A stretch of 64,000 bases of DNA from Lotus japonicus (taxonomy: Eukaryota; Streptophyta; Magnoliopsida; Fabales; Fabaceae). Positions 1 to 9,124 of the stretch are shown piece by piece (position 1 is the stretch's first letter; each line of letters opens with the position of its first letter). The translations under genes and the position numbers were made by a program. The stretch lies in assembly GCF_012489685.1 (NCBI RefSeq), contig NC_080042.1, positions 46,366,066 through 46,430,065 on the forward strand. Reading direction: 5' to 3'. The notes under the pieces are model-generated. The model was not told the DNA's origin. It worked only from the letters and a program-made list of their open reading frames with translations, and ran no database searches.

Positions 1-600
1 GCCGCTTGGTTAGACTATAAGGGTTACTTATGTCCACTCTTTTCTCGGCGAAGAGAATCTATTCCTTTCGAATTACTCGGCTTTATGAATGATGGATTGT
101 ATTCCTGAAATGCGTTACTTATGTATCGTCTTCCTTCGAGACGTCCAAGGATGTATCCCTTTTGGGTTACTTATGCTTATAGCTTGATTGTTGTATCTCT
201 CAAAAAGGGTTACTTAGGACCAAAACTTCATATCTAGTTGGATAGACCATATTCCTTAAGCGGATTACTTTTGAAAGGTCAAATATGCTTGGAATTTTCA
301 ATGTGTAAGCAAAGATTTTAAACAAGAAAGAAGTTCCTCAAAATATCATTGACTTTATTTAATTCAAAACATGGTTAACAAAAACTTAGACAAGATTCTG
401 AAATAAAAAGTACTTGACAGAAGTGGGGTTTACAAAGTCGTGGTTTTATATGCGCCACCAAGCGTGGGAATTTTCCAACTTTCAAGTGGTGGATACATGC
501 TGATGTGTGTAGATGTCGCTCAGATCATCCAGCCTTCCGAATGAGGCCTCTTTTGGCTTTCCTCCCTGATCTTCATGGGCATGGTATCTCTCTTTTATCG
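1..600. other. Gypsy-derived sequence without readable ORF
   Basis: No coding region is readable here. The first 280 bases hold a degenerate series of the word GGGTTACTTATG or close variants (near 23, 112, 164, 207 and 263) at irregular spacing of about 45-90 bp. The stretch lies downstream, in minus-strand sense, of the protease remnant at 603-1040, so it is probably decayed pol of the same element (inference). Confidence 0.3.
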
Positions 601-602
601 AC

Positions 603-1040
603 CTAAAGACTTAAATTATAACAGCTCCTAGTTGTTTCCAAGCTCCCTTGGACAACAATCACCCCCCCCCCCCGTTCTTGTTCACAAACTTCAAGAGTAA
701 ATGGCAGGCGGAGATCAAAGCCCCCAGATTGTTTAGGGACAAGCACGTGTCTGAGAAGAACGTTGTAAGTTAAAGGGAAATCTACCACCATAAAGTTGAA
801 CTTGACCTTCTTGCAAGGTTTCCCTATACCGATTTTTATCCTCGTTTCTAGGAAGCCTTTTGGCGCATTTCGGTCTTCTTTGAAGCCTACGAGCTCAGTG
901 TAGAAAGTGGTTAAGTCGTCCTTCATGAATTCTAGAGCCTTGAAACATTTGTAAAACATCATATCTGCTTAATATCACGGATCCACGAGGATTCTACACA
1001 CGTCCACGTTAGATATTACTGCCAAGATTATTATTGGATC
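603..1040 (-). pseudogene. Gypsy aspartic protease remnant
   Basis: The minus strand reads as the retropepsin region of plant gypsy elements. A His-Asp-Asp-Pro segment comes first, then a strand ending in Leu-Val-Asp before the catalytic turn, then the downstream half with the typical Val-Val-Asp-Phe-Pro-x-x-Tyr-Asn motif. The usual Asp-x-Gly-Ser-Ser turn is destroyed: the Asp and Pro are readable but Gly-Ser-Ser is replaced by stop codons around 965-985. The first ATG after the break opens 119 codons. A run of twelve C at about 662-673 lies near the 3' end. It belongs to the host gypsy element and cannot make an active enzyme. Confidence 0.7.
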
Positions 1041-1659
1041 ATCATGATCAGCCTAGATTCCCCGATGCATTTGATATTTGATTCTAGAGTTAGGGGAATT
1101 CTCTTTTTCGTTCCGATCGAATCAACGAAGACCTTCATCACTTCTTTGAGGTGTTTCTTTCTTGAATTGAAGGAGCTTCCCAATCCAACGATCAATTGTG
1201 CATAAGTTCGGGACGCTCCCTCAACTGGGTTGATTTTCTCATCTTTTGAAGATAAAGATTTTGTCTTATGCTTTAATTTCTTCTTTGACATATTCCTTCA
1301 CGAGGATGTTTCTCCCTTTTCGAACTTGCATTACAAATGACCTTTGTCTTCTTGTTAAGAATCTCTTACTCCTGGGCTTCGAGATAGTCTTTTGTAAGCA
1401 GTCATTCCGCTCAGTCTTGATATTTCTTCACATACTTCTTCAACTTCCTTTCCTCGATTAACTACTCAATCGCATGCCAAACTTGTATACATTCGTTGGT
1501 GTTATGACCATAACTCTCATGATACTCGTAGTACCTCTTCATGTCTAGATACATCATATTTTTCCTAAGAGATGCAGGTCGGAGTATACATGCGAAGACC
1601 GTATGCATCACCTCCTTGGTGACCGAGCGAGAGTCGCGTTCATAACTGAGTAGTTTCAA
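1031..1659 (-). pseudogene. gag: Gypsy gag C-terminal half and gag-protease linker, broken
   Basis: The 1462-1659 segment contains a Tyr-Tyr-Glu-Tyr-His...His-Asn-Thr-Asn-Glu-Cys pattern, the His/Cys-rich region plant gypsy gag proteins carry before protease. The 1031-1291 segment reads like the following linker, with the basic Ser-Arg-Lys-Lys-His-Leu-Lys-Glu-Val-Met block that normally precedes protease. The two lie in different frames, so at least one indel separates them. Order and strand match the protease remnant at 603-1040. Confidence 0.6.
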
Positions 1660-1699
1660 ACCTTCTTTAATAATTTTTCAGTTAATTGTTCTTATCAAA

Positions 1700-2112
1700 A
1701 TTTCTTTGGTGGTAATCCTGATCCTTCTTGTTTTAACTTTTGCCTTCGTTGACCTTATCCTTTTGGCCATTAGTGTCGGCCAAATTGTCCTCCATGTTCA
1801 CATACTTCACCGAGCACCAACAAAATTCATCCATGACCTACGCAGCGTCTTGGCTAGCAATTTGTTGGAAGGTGTGACAATTCTAATCGCTTCGCACAAT
1901 ATATGGAGCTTCACCTTCAGATCTAGACTCATGACGAGCGTCTTGCCTAGCAATGTGTGGAAAGGTGTGACAATTCTTGTGATAAAGCAATGAAAAAATT
2001 GTTGAGATAACTCCTTCCAACTTCTTATGGAGTTTGCTGGGAGAGACTTATACCTCGTCCTTTTGATCATTAGTGTCGACCAAACTGTTCCCCATGTTCA
2101 CATACTTTGTCG
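1700..2112 (-). pseudogene. gag: Gypsy gag fragment with internal duplication
   Basis: The minus strand contains the gag motif Ser-Trp-x-Glu-Leu-x-Gln-Gln-Phe (near 1980-2020), also found at 8914-9120 on the far side of the nested element. A block around a GTATGTGAACATGG-type word followed by similar sequence occurs twice (near 1790 and 2090), which indicates a partial tandem duplication of gag in the host element before the nested insertion. Confidence 0.5.
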
Positions 2113-2117
2113 AGCGT
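2113..2117. repeat. Target site duplication AGCGT, left copy
   Basis: AGCGT lies directly left of the TG end of the LTR at 2118 and is repeated at 8740-8744 directly right of the LTR ending at 8739. A 5-bp duplication is the standard footprint of LTR-element integration. Confidence 0.8.
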
Positions 2118-2403
2118 TGTTCTTGCCATGAACATTGAGATATGGTATAGCCCCTAGAGTAGAGAGATTGCACTTAGAGAGAGAATATAACTGAATTTCT
2201 TATGTTATTTAGCAAATGAGCCAAGAGTCTCTTACAAATGGTAACCGCTCCCTATTTATAGGGTGGGAGCTGGGCCTGATGAGTGTAACTACCTCTGTTT
2301 GTCTAGTTGGGCCTCGCTGAAGGAGGCCCAATTCCCAGGCTGGGCGACCGGCGCTTGGCAGGTAACCCCTAGGCGTAGGCACTCTAGGGGCTCGCCCAGT
2401 CCA
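2118..2403 (-). repeat. 3' LTR of the nested gypsy-type element
   Basis: 286 bp, starting TGTTCTTGCCATG and ending CCCAGTCCA on the plus strand. It is readily aligned with 8440-8739. It holds a minus-strand TATAAATAGG promoter core at 2251-2260. The LTRs differ by indels and substitutions, so the insertion is not recent. Confidence 0.8.
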
Positions 2404-2581
2404 CCAGCCCGCAAGCCACCGAGCACGAAGCATGAGTGCTAAGTGTGTCTTAAAGATCATAAATAACTAACACAAACGTTGTTTACATAAAGTACATAAG
2501 TCGCCAACATGGCGTAAAAAGCACATAGTCAAACTTTAGACACACATCGCCTTCATCCTCTCACATGTAAGCTTCGAGAAG

Positions 2582-3306
2582 TTAGAGGAAGAGATGCTGA
2601 ACAAGGGTCTGGACTACATGGCTGAGGAGGTCATGGCGAGTCTCCTTCACGCCGGGAGCATCTTTAGACACACATTTAGGCATTACAGTTCTGCCGCCAA
2701 AGATTCTGAGAAACTGCTGCAAGAGGAGAGCCAGCTTCGCGCCGCCAACTCTAAAGGCAACGTGAGGTACATGGTATTGGAAACCCAACTGTCAACCCAG
2801 AAAGCTGCCTACGAGGAGAAACTGCCAAGTTGGGGCACAAAGCCAGCCAAGCCAAGATTGAACTAGAGGAGCAAAAGCAGAAAACGCTGCAAGAGGTCGT
2901 CACCAAGGATGGAATTATTGCTGCCAAGAACTCAGAACTGGAGTCCCTGCAGGGCGAACTGGCGGCGAAGGATAAGGTTTTCGCCGGCTTGAAGACTCAA
3001 GAAGAGGCTGATTTAGCGGCGAAAGACGAAATCATCACTGCGGCAAAGGCTGAAACTCTTGAAAGCAGGTTAAGGAGTGAAGTCGCCGTTGCCGTTGCTG
3101 AACAGCGCGAGTATGGGTTTTTCCTTGCCAAAGCTCAATTTCGTCATCTCTTCAGCAACCTTGATTTGCGTCCAATGGGGATGTTCAAAGAGATCACTCA
3201 TGCTGGCTTGGTCTGCCCGGATTACCCCTCGGGGGTTGGTAACATTGAGTTTTTGAATGCTGCAAATGAAGAAAAAGTTAACAATAATGCCAATGGACAA
3301 CTGTAA
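2582..3306 (+). pseudogene. Coiled-coil ORF of putative gypsy-type transposon protein family
   Basis: Two overlapping plus-strand frames (2594-2866 and 2830-3306) form one protein broken by a frameshift near 2830. It has long Glu/Lys/Ala-rich heptad-like stretches, typical of a coiled coil, followed by a segment with Phe-x-His-Leu-Phe-x-x-Leu-Asp-Leu. This layout resembles the C-terminal part of the plant 'putative gypsy type transposon' proteins (family recalled, not searched). It lies close to the 3' LTR of the host element and is antisense to it. It may be an extra antisense ORF or the remnant of another element. Function unknown. Confidence 0.45.
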
Positions 3307-4039
3307 TATTGTTTACCTTTTGTTAACCGTTTCGAGTTTGATCGCCCTTTAGGGCTTGCATTGTAACGAAACACATGTTGTTTTTATCGATTGCCAATTT
3401 TGTTCGTCATTTTGACGTTGCTCCTGCGCTATTTCGTACGCTTTTATCTTAGTTGTGAATTAAGTTTAACGATTTTAAATGTGTGAGGGTTTAACTAGGA
3501 CTTTTTGCTCGATTTAATACAACCAAGGCTTAATCCCACCTTAAGTAAAGTGCAACCTCGCCAAGTGTGTTTGGATGAGGGCTTTGCCAATTAGGGCTAA
3601 GGTGCTCGGGTCCCAATGGCCATTTGGGGTGCCTAAGGCTTCGCATAGTTAGAAATACTCGCCCATATTCCGAGGAGGCTTTTTTGGATAAGAAGCTTAT
3701 CCCACACATCGCCAACGGATAACGGCGATCGCGTCGGACTTTCTGGAGCAATTTCCAGACATCAAGGTCGTAATGGAATCGCCACCTTCAGGGAATTTTT
3801 CCCACCTAGCAATCGCCGTAATTCAGCTTTTTCGATTGGTAAAGTTAATCGTAGGAATATTTCTGAGAATACCCTATTTTATATATGATTTGCAAATCCA
3901 AGTTTTTGTATTTTTACATTTTTGAACGCCTTGTTAAAAAACTCCCGAGATGGAGAAAAAGAGTGCGTATTTATTTTTGTCCTCATTCCTCAAAATCCCA
4001 AGCTCGCTAAGTTCTAGTATCGTCACCTCATATCCCCAG
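3307..4039. other. Retroelement-internal DNA, no readable gene
   Basis: I see no coding region. The stretch follows the coiled-coil ORF and contains G/C-richer patches (3530-3800) that may be decayed coding sequence on either strand, but no family motif is recognisable. Confidence 0.3.
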
Positions 4040-4606
4040 CTACCGCAACTCTTCAAGTTCCCCGTCCTTCACACATAAAGTGCTCGCCTTCCATTCAACA
4101 TCCTTAGAAAATGGTCCCTTTCGCCTAGTTCCCCTAGGGTTCCATGTGGTCTTTCCCATCTTGAATTTACCTTCCTGTCGCCGACCCGCCTTGGGTGTTT
4201 TAAACCTTCCCCTTGTCTTGGAGGTCCTGACCATCTCCTTCAGCACAACTTTACCCTTTTCTTTGCCCTCTCGGTGATGCGCCTGCTGTACCGGCGGCTT
4301 GACCTTAAGTGCCCCCCACTTTGTTGGGTCCTTTTCACTCCAATCAAAAAGGTCTAGATTGTTACTTAGCAATATCTCCAAACGCACTTCTTGTTCCCCG
4401 GTGAGCATGGCTCTGATTGCCAAAACTCCCTTGCCAAACTTTTGTTCCTCAAACTCTTCAATCAGGTTTGCCCAGCAGCCCTCAGCCGTCGAATTAGTGA
4501 ACTGACCATTCTTACTCGTTATTCTCAAGCAAGGGAGGTCCCGTGAAATCTCAACCTCATAGCATCTATGTCCGGCGGCAGAGCCTTTCTTCCCATACAA
4601 GCTCAA
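4040..4606 (-). CDS. Unassigned retroelement ORF, 188 aa
   Basis: A single uninterrupted minus-strand frame. The first half is mixed acidic and hydrophobic. The second half is very basic, with many Lys-Gly/Arg-Lys pairs, as in nucleic-acid-binding tails. A central stretch with Leu-Leu-Ser-Asn-Asn-Leu-Asp-Leu-Phe-Asp-Trp-Ser loosely recalls the spacer before reverse transcriptase in some gypsy pol proteins, but no catalytic motif is present. It lies inside the nested gypsy-type element, in its sense orientation. I do not recognise the family; it may be a pol remnant that stays open by chance. Confidence 0.35.
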   Translation of the reverse strand: MSLYGKKGSAAGHRCYEVEISRDLPCLRITSKNGQFTNSTAEGCWANLIEEFEEQKFGKGVLAIRAMLTGEQEVRLEILLSNNLDLFDWSEKDPTKWGALKVKPPVQQAHHREGKEKGKVVLKEMVRTSKTRGRFKTPKAGRRQEGKFKMGKTTWNPRGTRRKGPFSKDVEWKASTLCVKDGELEELR

Positions 4607-4638
4607 ACAGTTGTTGTAGCATTCCCTGGCTCGCTTTT

Positions 4639-4957
4639 TGTTCTATCCAAGAACATAGAGATGAGGTACGGTATCCATAGTGAGAGGATCGTGATGTGAG
4701 AATCTAGAGAGAGTTTAGAGCGAACCGCTTAGCGAGAGAAAGTAACTGAATTTTAAGCTTGTATTTCTTCAATGAGCTCAGAGTCTTTTATAATAGGTAA
4801 TCGTCCCCTATTTATAGATTTGGGGGTTGGGCTTGGCGCCCCTAACTTCTCTTAATGGGCCAGTTGGGCCTCCCAGGAGAAAGCCCAGTATCCTGGCTTG
4901 CTCGTCGCCCTGGGCTGGCGCGCCTGGGCGAGGGACCCTAGGATCTCGCCCAGTCCA
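4639..4957 (-). mobile_element. Solo LTR with target duplication CTTTT
   Basis: 319 bp starting TGTTCTATCC and ending CCCAGTCCA, diverged from but related to the LTRs at 2118 and 8440. It is flanked by CTTTT at 4634-4638 and 4958-4962. A minus-strand TATAAATA core lies at 4809-4816. A lone LTR with intact duplication is the usual product of recombination between the two LTRs of one element. Confidence 0.8.
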
Positions 4958-5139
4958 CTTTTGGTCAACCGCGATCCTTCCAACCTTTCCGCTGTTCAGA
5001 GGGTACTTGAGTGCCAAATGGGATATGGAAATCACCGTGACAAGCGATTCAAAGTATTTCACACAATGATCACGTTATAGAAGGTTACCACCTGCAAAAC
5101 TAGGTACCTCACCTGCAACACTTTCGCGTTCTCGTCTAC

Positions 5140-5790
5140 ACCAAAAATTGTGCCAAGGTCCAGATACCCCTTTACCCAAACTTTCTCGGCTGAAAACCCA
5201 CGAGGGTCCCAGTGTAAGCAGTCAAATCCTTGTCTATCAGCCCCAGCTCCGTGAGGTGAAGACTACACACATGGTTGGGGAGCCCGAGCAAGCGGCGCAC
5301 CCGCAGCGTAGCGGAGTTGACACAACCAAGTGGTGTGAGTACCACCGATCAGTATATCACAACACCGACGAAGCAGCCAGCAGGGAGACCTCCAACAGGA
5401 TAATCGCCAGCAGGGGAATCACCAACAAGCTTCTGGAAAAGACCAAAAGGAAACCTTAGCGACCGGGGAGCGAGGAGACGAAGAGACTTTCAACAAATAA
5501 ATAGAACCACCGGTCGGAACCATCAACACGATTGCGGGAGGGTTTGGAGGCGGCAGCGACACCCAGGCGGCGAGGAAGCGACATGTAAGGGCAGTGAGCT
5601 CAGTTCAAGAAATTCCTTTCGGTTTCCAACACCCTGACATCGTGGGGTAAACAAAAGACTTCAAAGGTATTAAGACCCATAAAGATGATCTCATTGTGGT
5701 TATGGTAAGAATTAACAGCTTCAACGTCAGGCGAGTGCTTTTGGACCAAGGTAGCTCGGCGGGAGCCTTGCTGCTGCCACGGGCGACGAC
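5140..5790 (+). pseudogene. Gypsy gag end and protease remnant, plus strand
   Basis: The plus-strand frame at 5148-5459 carries Lys-Trp-Cys-Glu-Tyr-His-Arg-Ser, the His/Cys region of gypsy gag. At 5530-5630 the typical Ile-Asn-Thr-Ile-Ala-Gly-Gly linker and basic Ala-Arg-Lys-Arg-His block follow. Near 5700-5770 comes a protease core with Asp-Gln-Gly-Ser-Ser, so the catalytic turn is preserved in this fragment. At least one stop or frameshift lies between the parts. It runs opposite to the element around it, so it is an inversion or a separate insertion whose ends I cannot fix. Confidence 0.6.
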
Positions 5791-5950
5791 GTTCAAAACT
5801 TTCTCGTTGTGGATACAACTGCTCTTTGGACGATTTTGCTACTGACTTAACCTTCTTTTCCTTGCACCTACTGCCCTCACTCTTCTCTCCATCATGCCTT
5901 TCCTTTCTGGATTGTTTCCCACGAGCGCCATCGTCCTCTTTTTTCTCGCG
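5791..5950 (-). pseudogene. gag: Charged gag linker, continuation of gag at 7327-8300
   Basis: The minus strand encodes a Lys/Arg/Glu-rich stretch (Arg-Glu-Lys-Lys-Glu-Asp and similar). It fits directly onto the gag sequence that stops at 7327 once the solo LTR 5956-7321 and one copy of its target duplication are removed. Gypsy gag proteins commonly carry such a linker between capsid and protease. Confidence 0.5.
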
Positions 5951-5955
5951 CTTGC

Positions 5956-7321
5956 TGTTGGTCAATTCGCAAGTGTACGAATACCTCCGGGTTTTAAATT
6001 ATCGAACCACAGGGAATTAGATTGCAAATTCAGTTTAAGATTCAAGTTTAAGGTTGAAAAGCAAGTAAAATTCAGTTTTAATAATTGGTAGTTTCTTGAG
6101 TTTGTAAAAAGACAAGTAATCAAGTAATAAAGCGATTGAAAAACAGAGATGAGATTGCCTTGGGTTCTTGTTCAACTATTTCAGTTTTAGCAAACCTTCC
6201 TATTCAATTAATCCCGAGTCTCTCCTTGATGTTCTAGCCTAGTTAGTTATCTTTCGATGCCTCGCAAAGAAAACCCTTCCTAATCAGAAGATAGGTTCAA
6301 TTCCTTGATAACCTAAACATTTGCTAGAAGCACTAAGCATACAGATCAGGCCAACAAACCCCAACCCTTCCTCTATTCCTAGTAGCAAGTATAGAAGGAG
6401 TAATCTCACAACAAGTCCCAATTCTATAACAAACTATCGTTATGATTATAGAAAAGTAAGAAGCTAGCATGCATTCAAGCTTGAAAGATAAAGCATAGAA
6501 GTGAGATTCAAGGGTTTACTCAGAACATCATGAATAGAAAAGGATTGATAGTTAAAACATTCAAAGTCTTACAAAGAACCCAAAGCAAAAGGGGTTTTAG
6601 CCTAACATGGCTAAGAAATCCATGCTAGAAAATAGAGATAAAACCTGGAACATATGGCCTAGGGAAAGCTCCTAGAGCTCCAGAACTCAAACTCTCTCTT
6701 CTAACTTATAAAAATATCATCAAATGAAAAAAGGTTCCAATAGAATTGTCTAAAAACCAATTTATAGGCAAAACAGTCGAGTCTGGGCGCTCAGGCGCCA
6801 ATTCAGAGCGCCTGAGCGCCAATTGCATGCAAAAACATGCTCTCTGGACCTTAATTGGCGCCTAGGCGCCAATTCCAGCAGCCTGACAAAACAAAACTAG
6901 CGCCTAGGCGCCAATTCCCAGCGCCTAGGCGCTTAAGCTCGCTGGAAAAGACTTTTTGGCTTCTGTAACTCCTCTTTTAAACCTCTTCAAATCCTCCTTC
7001 AATTCCATGCTTCTTGGCCTTCTTTCTCCTTCAGTTCCTGATCTGCAAACTTCACCAACAAGCCAAGGAAAATTCCAGAAGCTCAAAGAGCTTATTAGCA
7101 CAAGAAATCCTTCAATTAACACAATAAAACCATGCAAGTCCTAAACTTACTTAAAATGCAAGAAAACTCCCTATAAAACTACAAAATTACCAAAACGAAG
7201 TAAAGACTCAAAGAAAGATAAAAATGCATGAGAATGCATGAAACACTACATGAGACTCAACAAAAAGACTCAAAACAAAGAAAGAAATGACCCTAAAAAC
7301 ACCACTAAACAAGGGTCATCA
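5956..7321 (-). mobile_element. 1366-bp solo LTR with target duplication CTTGC
   Basis: The segment has TG...CA ends (TGTTGGTC at the left, GGGTCATCA at the right) and is flanked by CTTGC at 5951-5955 and 7322-7326. It interrupts gag between a Phe-Lys-Arg-Lys coding end and the charged linker. No reading frame of note lies inside. It contains a cluster of GGCGCC/GCGCC palindromic words (6785-6933). Orientation is not certain: with TG at one end and CA at the other, both strands fit. It is therefore a solo LTR or an LTR-like non-autonomous element of a family different from the nest around it. Confidence 0.7.
6785..6933. repeat. Cluster of GGCGCC-type palindromes
   Basis: At least six copies of words such as GGCGCCTAGGCGCC, GCGCCTGAGCGCC and GCGCCTAGGCGC occur in 150 bp, several followed by AATT. 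Each is self-complementary and could fold into a short hairpin. The cluster sits inside the 1366-bp solo LTR. Confidence 0.75.
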
Positions 7322-7326
7322 CTTGC

Positions 7327-8300
7327 GTTTGAACGCACCATCCTCCTCGTCTAGTATATATGTGTTTGCTCGCGCGCGTATCTCTGCCATGGATCGGGCT
7401 GATTTCCTGCTTATCTTGTTGTTCAGTGAGCCAGGCAGCAGCCCGTTCTTGAATGCCAAAGCACAAGCACGCCACTCAGATTCTTCAATCTTAACAGACG
7501 TGGCGCTGTAGCGCGCCATATACTGCTTCAGAGTTTCTCTCTCAAACTGACGAAGGTTCTACAGATCGTTCATCGTTACTTGCCTGACCTTACTCGCAGA
7601 GAATTGAATCAGGAATTTTGATTAAAAGTCGCAAAAATTAGTGATGGAACCGCGAGGTAAAGTCGTAAACCATGTCATCAACGTACTTTTGAACGTCGAG
7701 CGGAACATCCTGCACTTGACAACGTCCGATGCCGCGATGATCACCATTCTTGTATTGAAGTGGAGAAGGTGATTCATCGTATCAGTTCTCCCGATGTAAG
7801 ACTCCAAGACTAAATTCTTCATGTTGTCTGGAATGGCGACTTCTCGCACCTCCACTAAGAAAGGCCTAAATTCGGAAACCGCTTCAGCCTCGCGAACTCC
7901 TTCATCATGTTGCTCGTGGTGAAGGAAATCAATATGTTCTTGGAGATAATCATTTCGCTGCCGCATGTTATCGACGCTTCGCATCATACGTCGCCAGTCC
8001 CTCTGACTAACCGTTAGTTGCGGCGACGGAGTCCCATTCACGGATGGAGCCGGTGAATTCACCGAAGATCCCAGCTGCGAAGGCGGAGACAGCGGAGTTA
8101 GTAGCGGCGGTTTCAGAGAAGGTGGCAGAGGAGGCGGTGGAGGTGGAGATGGAGGAGGTGATGGAGCCTATTGCTTGCATTGAGCCTCCTCGCGACGCGC
8201 TCGCACCGTTCGCTCCTACATCCTTACGCGCCACAGAGTCGAGATGCGCCTCCGCTCTGGTGAATCACGGCGTCGCCGGCGATGAGTCTCCATGAGAAAT
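7327..8300 (-). pseudogene. gag: Gypsy gag (capsid) of the nested element, broken
   Basis: On the minus strand, 7622-8062 reads as a gypsy gag capsid domain: Ile-Pro-x-Asn-Met-Lys-x-Leu, then a Tyr-x-Gly-Arg segment, then Ala-Ala-Ser-Asp-Val-Val-Lys-Cys-Arg and Trp-Phe-Thr-x-Leu-Pro. The 7319-7519 frame continues with the Ser-Met-Ala-Glu-Ile-Arg-Ala-Arg-Ala motif that ends the capsid region. The Ser/Ala/Pro-rich N-terminal part (8007-8300) is in another frame, so frameshifts are present near 8010-8060 and 7520-7620. The solo LTR 5956-7321 interrupts the end. Confidence 0.75.
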
Positions 8301-8420
8301 CGTCTAAAGAACGCTGAGAATCAAAGAATTCTTCAGAAACCGCAAGAATTCAACAGTGACCGAAGCTTCTTTAAACTGTGCAACCAATCCACATGATCCG
8401 GGAGTAGAAAATTTATCATT

Positions 8421-8439
8421 CCCCATAGACGGCGCCAAA
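8421..8439 (-). promoter_or_regulatory. Primer-binding site of the nested gypsy-type element
   Basis: Directly inside the 5' LTR the minus strand reads TTTGGCGCCGTCTATGGGG. Plant gypsy elements commonly show TGGCGCC-starting primer sites at this spot. A sibling site (TTGGCGTCGTCTGTGGGG) lies beside the LTR of the older element at 10665-10683. Confidence 0.7.
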
Positions 8440-8739
8440 TGTTCTTGCCATGAACATTGAGAGAGGGTATAGCCCCTAGAGTAGAGAGATTGCACTTAAA
8501 GAGAGAAAGTTTGAGAGAGAATATAATTGAATTTCTTATGTTATTTAGCAAATGAGTCAAGAGTCCCTTACAAATGGTAATCGCTCTTTATTTATAGGGT
8601 GGGAGCTGGGTCTGATGAGTGTAACTACCTTTGTTGGGCCAGTTGGGCCTCGCTGATGGAGGCCCAATTCCCAGGCTGGGCGAACGCGGCTTGGTGGGTA
8701 ACCCCTGGGCGTAGGCACTCTAGGGGCTCGCCCAGTCCA
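8440..8739 (-). repeat. 5' LTR of the nested gypsy-type element
   Basis: 300 bp with TG...CA ends, matching 2118-2403. The minus-strand TATAAATA core is at 8588-8595. The primer-binding site lies immediately inside it, which identifies it as the 5' LTR, and AGCGT at 8740-8744 completes the target duplication. Confidence 0.8.
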
Positions 8740-8744
8740 AGCGT

Positions 8745-9120
8745 CTATGAAGTTCATCCATGTCCTGCAACAGCGTCTTCTCTAGATAAGTGTGGAAAAC
8801 CGTGCCAACTCCAATTGCTTCACCTTTAGATCTAGACTCATGACAAGCATCGCTTCTTTAGGATTTCATTAAGAAATCTCACGATGACTTGTTCTTTCCC
8901 TGTTTCTACTTTCCTAATGTATGCGTGGTCTTTGATAGGCCCTTGCGCTTATGATAAAAGGATGAGAAAATTGTTGAAATAACTCATACCAACTCCTTTT
9001 GGAGTTTGGTTGCAGAGACTGATACAAACAAAACAAAACTTTGTGTAGCGTCAATGGGAACATCTGGAAAACTAGCGCATCATTGGCGCCTAGGAATGAA
9101 ATCGACATTCTTAAGTTCAA
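8745..9120 (-). pseudogene. gag: Gypsy gag fragment of the older element
   Basis: The minus strand at 8914-9120 reads Asn-Asp-Ala-Leu-Val-Phe-Gln-Met-Phe-Pro-Leu-Thr-Leu, then Ser-Trp-Tyr-Glu-Leu-Phe-Gln-Gln-Phe, both conserved capsid motifs of plant gypsy gag. Stop codons follow below 8913. The right edge abuts the copia LTR inserted at about 9125, the left edge the nested element at 8744. Confidence 0.65.
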
Positions 9121-9124
9121 ACGC

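Larger units (their letters stand above)
2118..8739 (-). mobile_element. Gypsy-type LTR element inserted in the older gypsy element
   Basis: Two related LTRs (2118-2403 and 8440-8739) with TG...CA ends bracket this region, flanked by the perfect 5-bp duplication AGCGT. On the minus strand the 5' LTR (8440-8739) is followed by a GGCGCC-containing primer-binding-type site and gag. No reverse transcriptase or integrase is recognisable, so it is probably non-autonomous or heavily rearranged. Inside are two solo LTRs (4639-4957 and 5956-7321), an inverted gag-protease block (5140-5790, plus strand), an unassigned ORF (4040-4606) and a plus-strand coiled-coil ORF (2582-3306). Confidence 0.75.
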
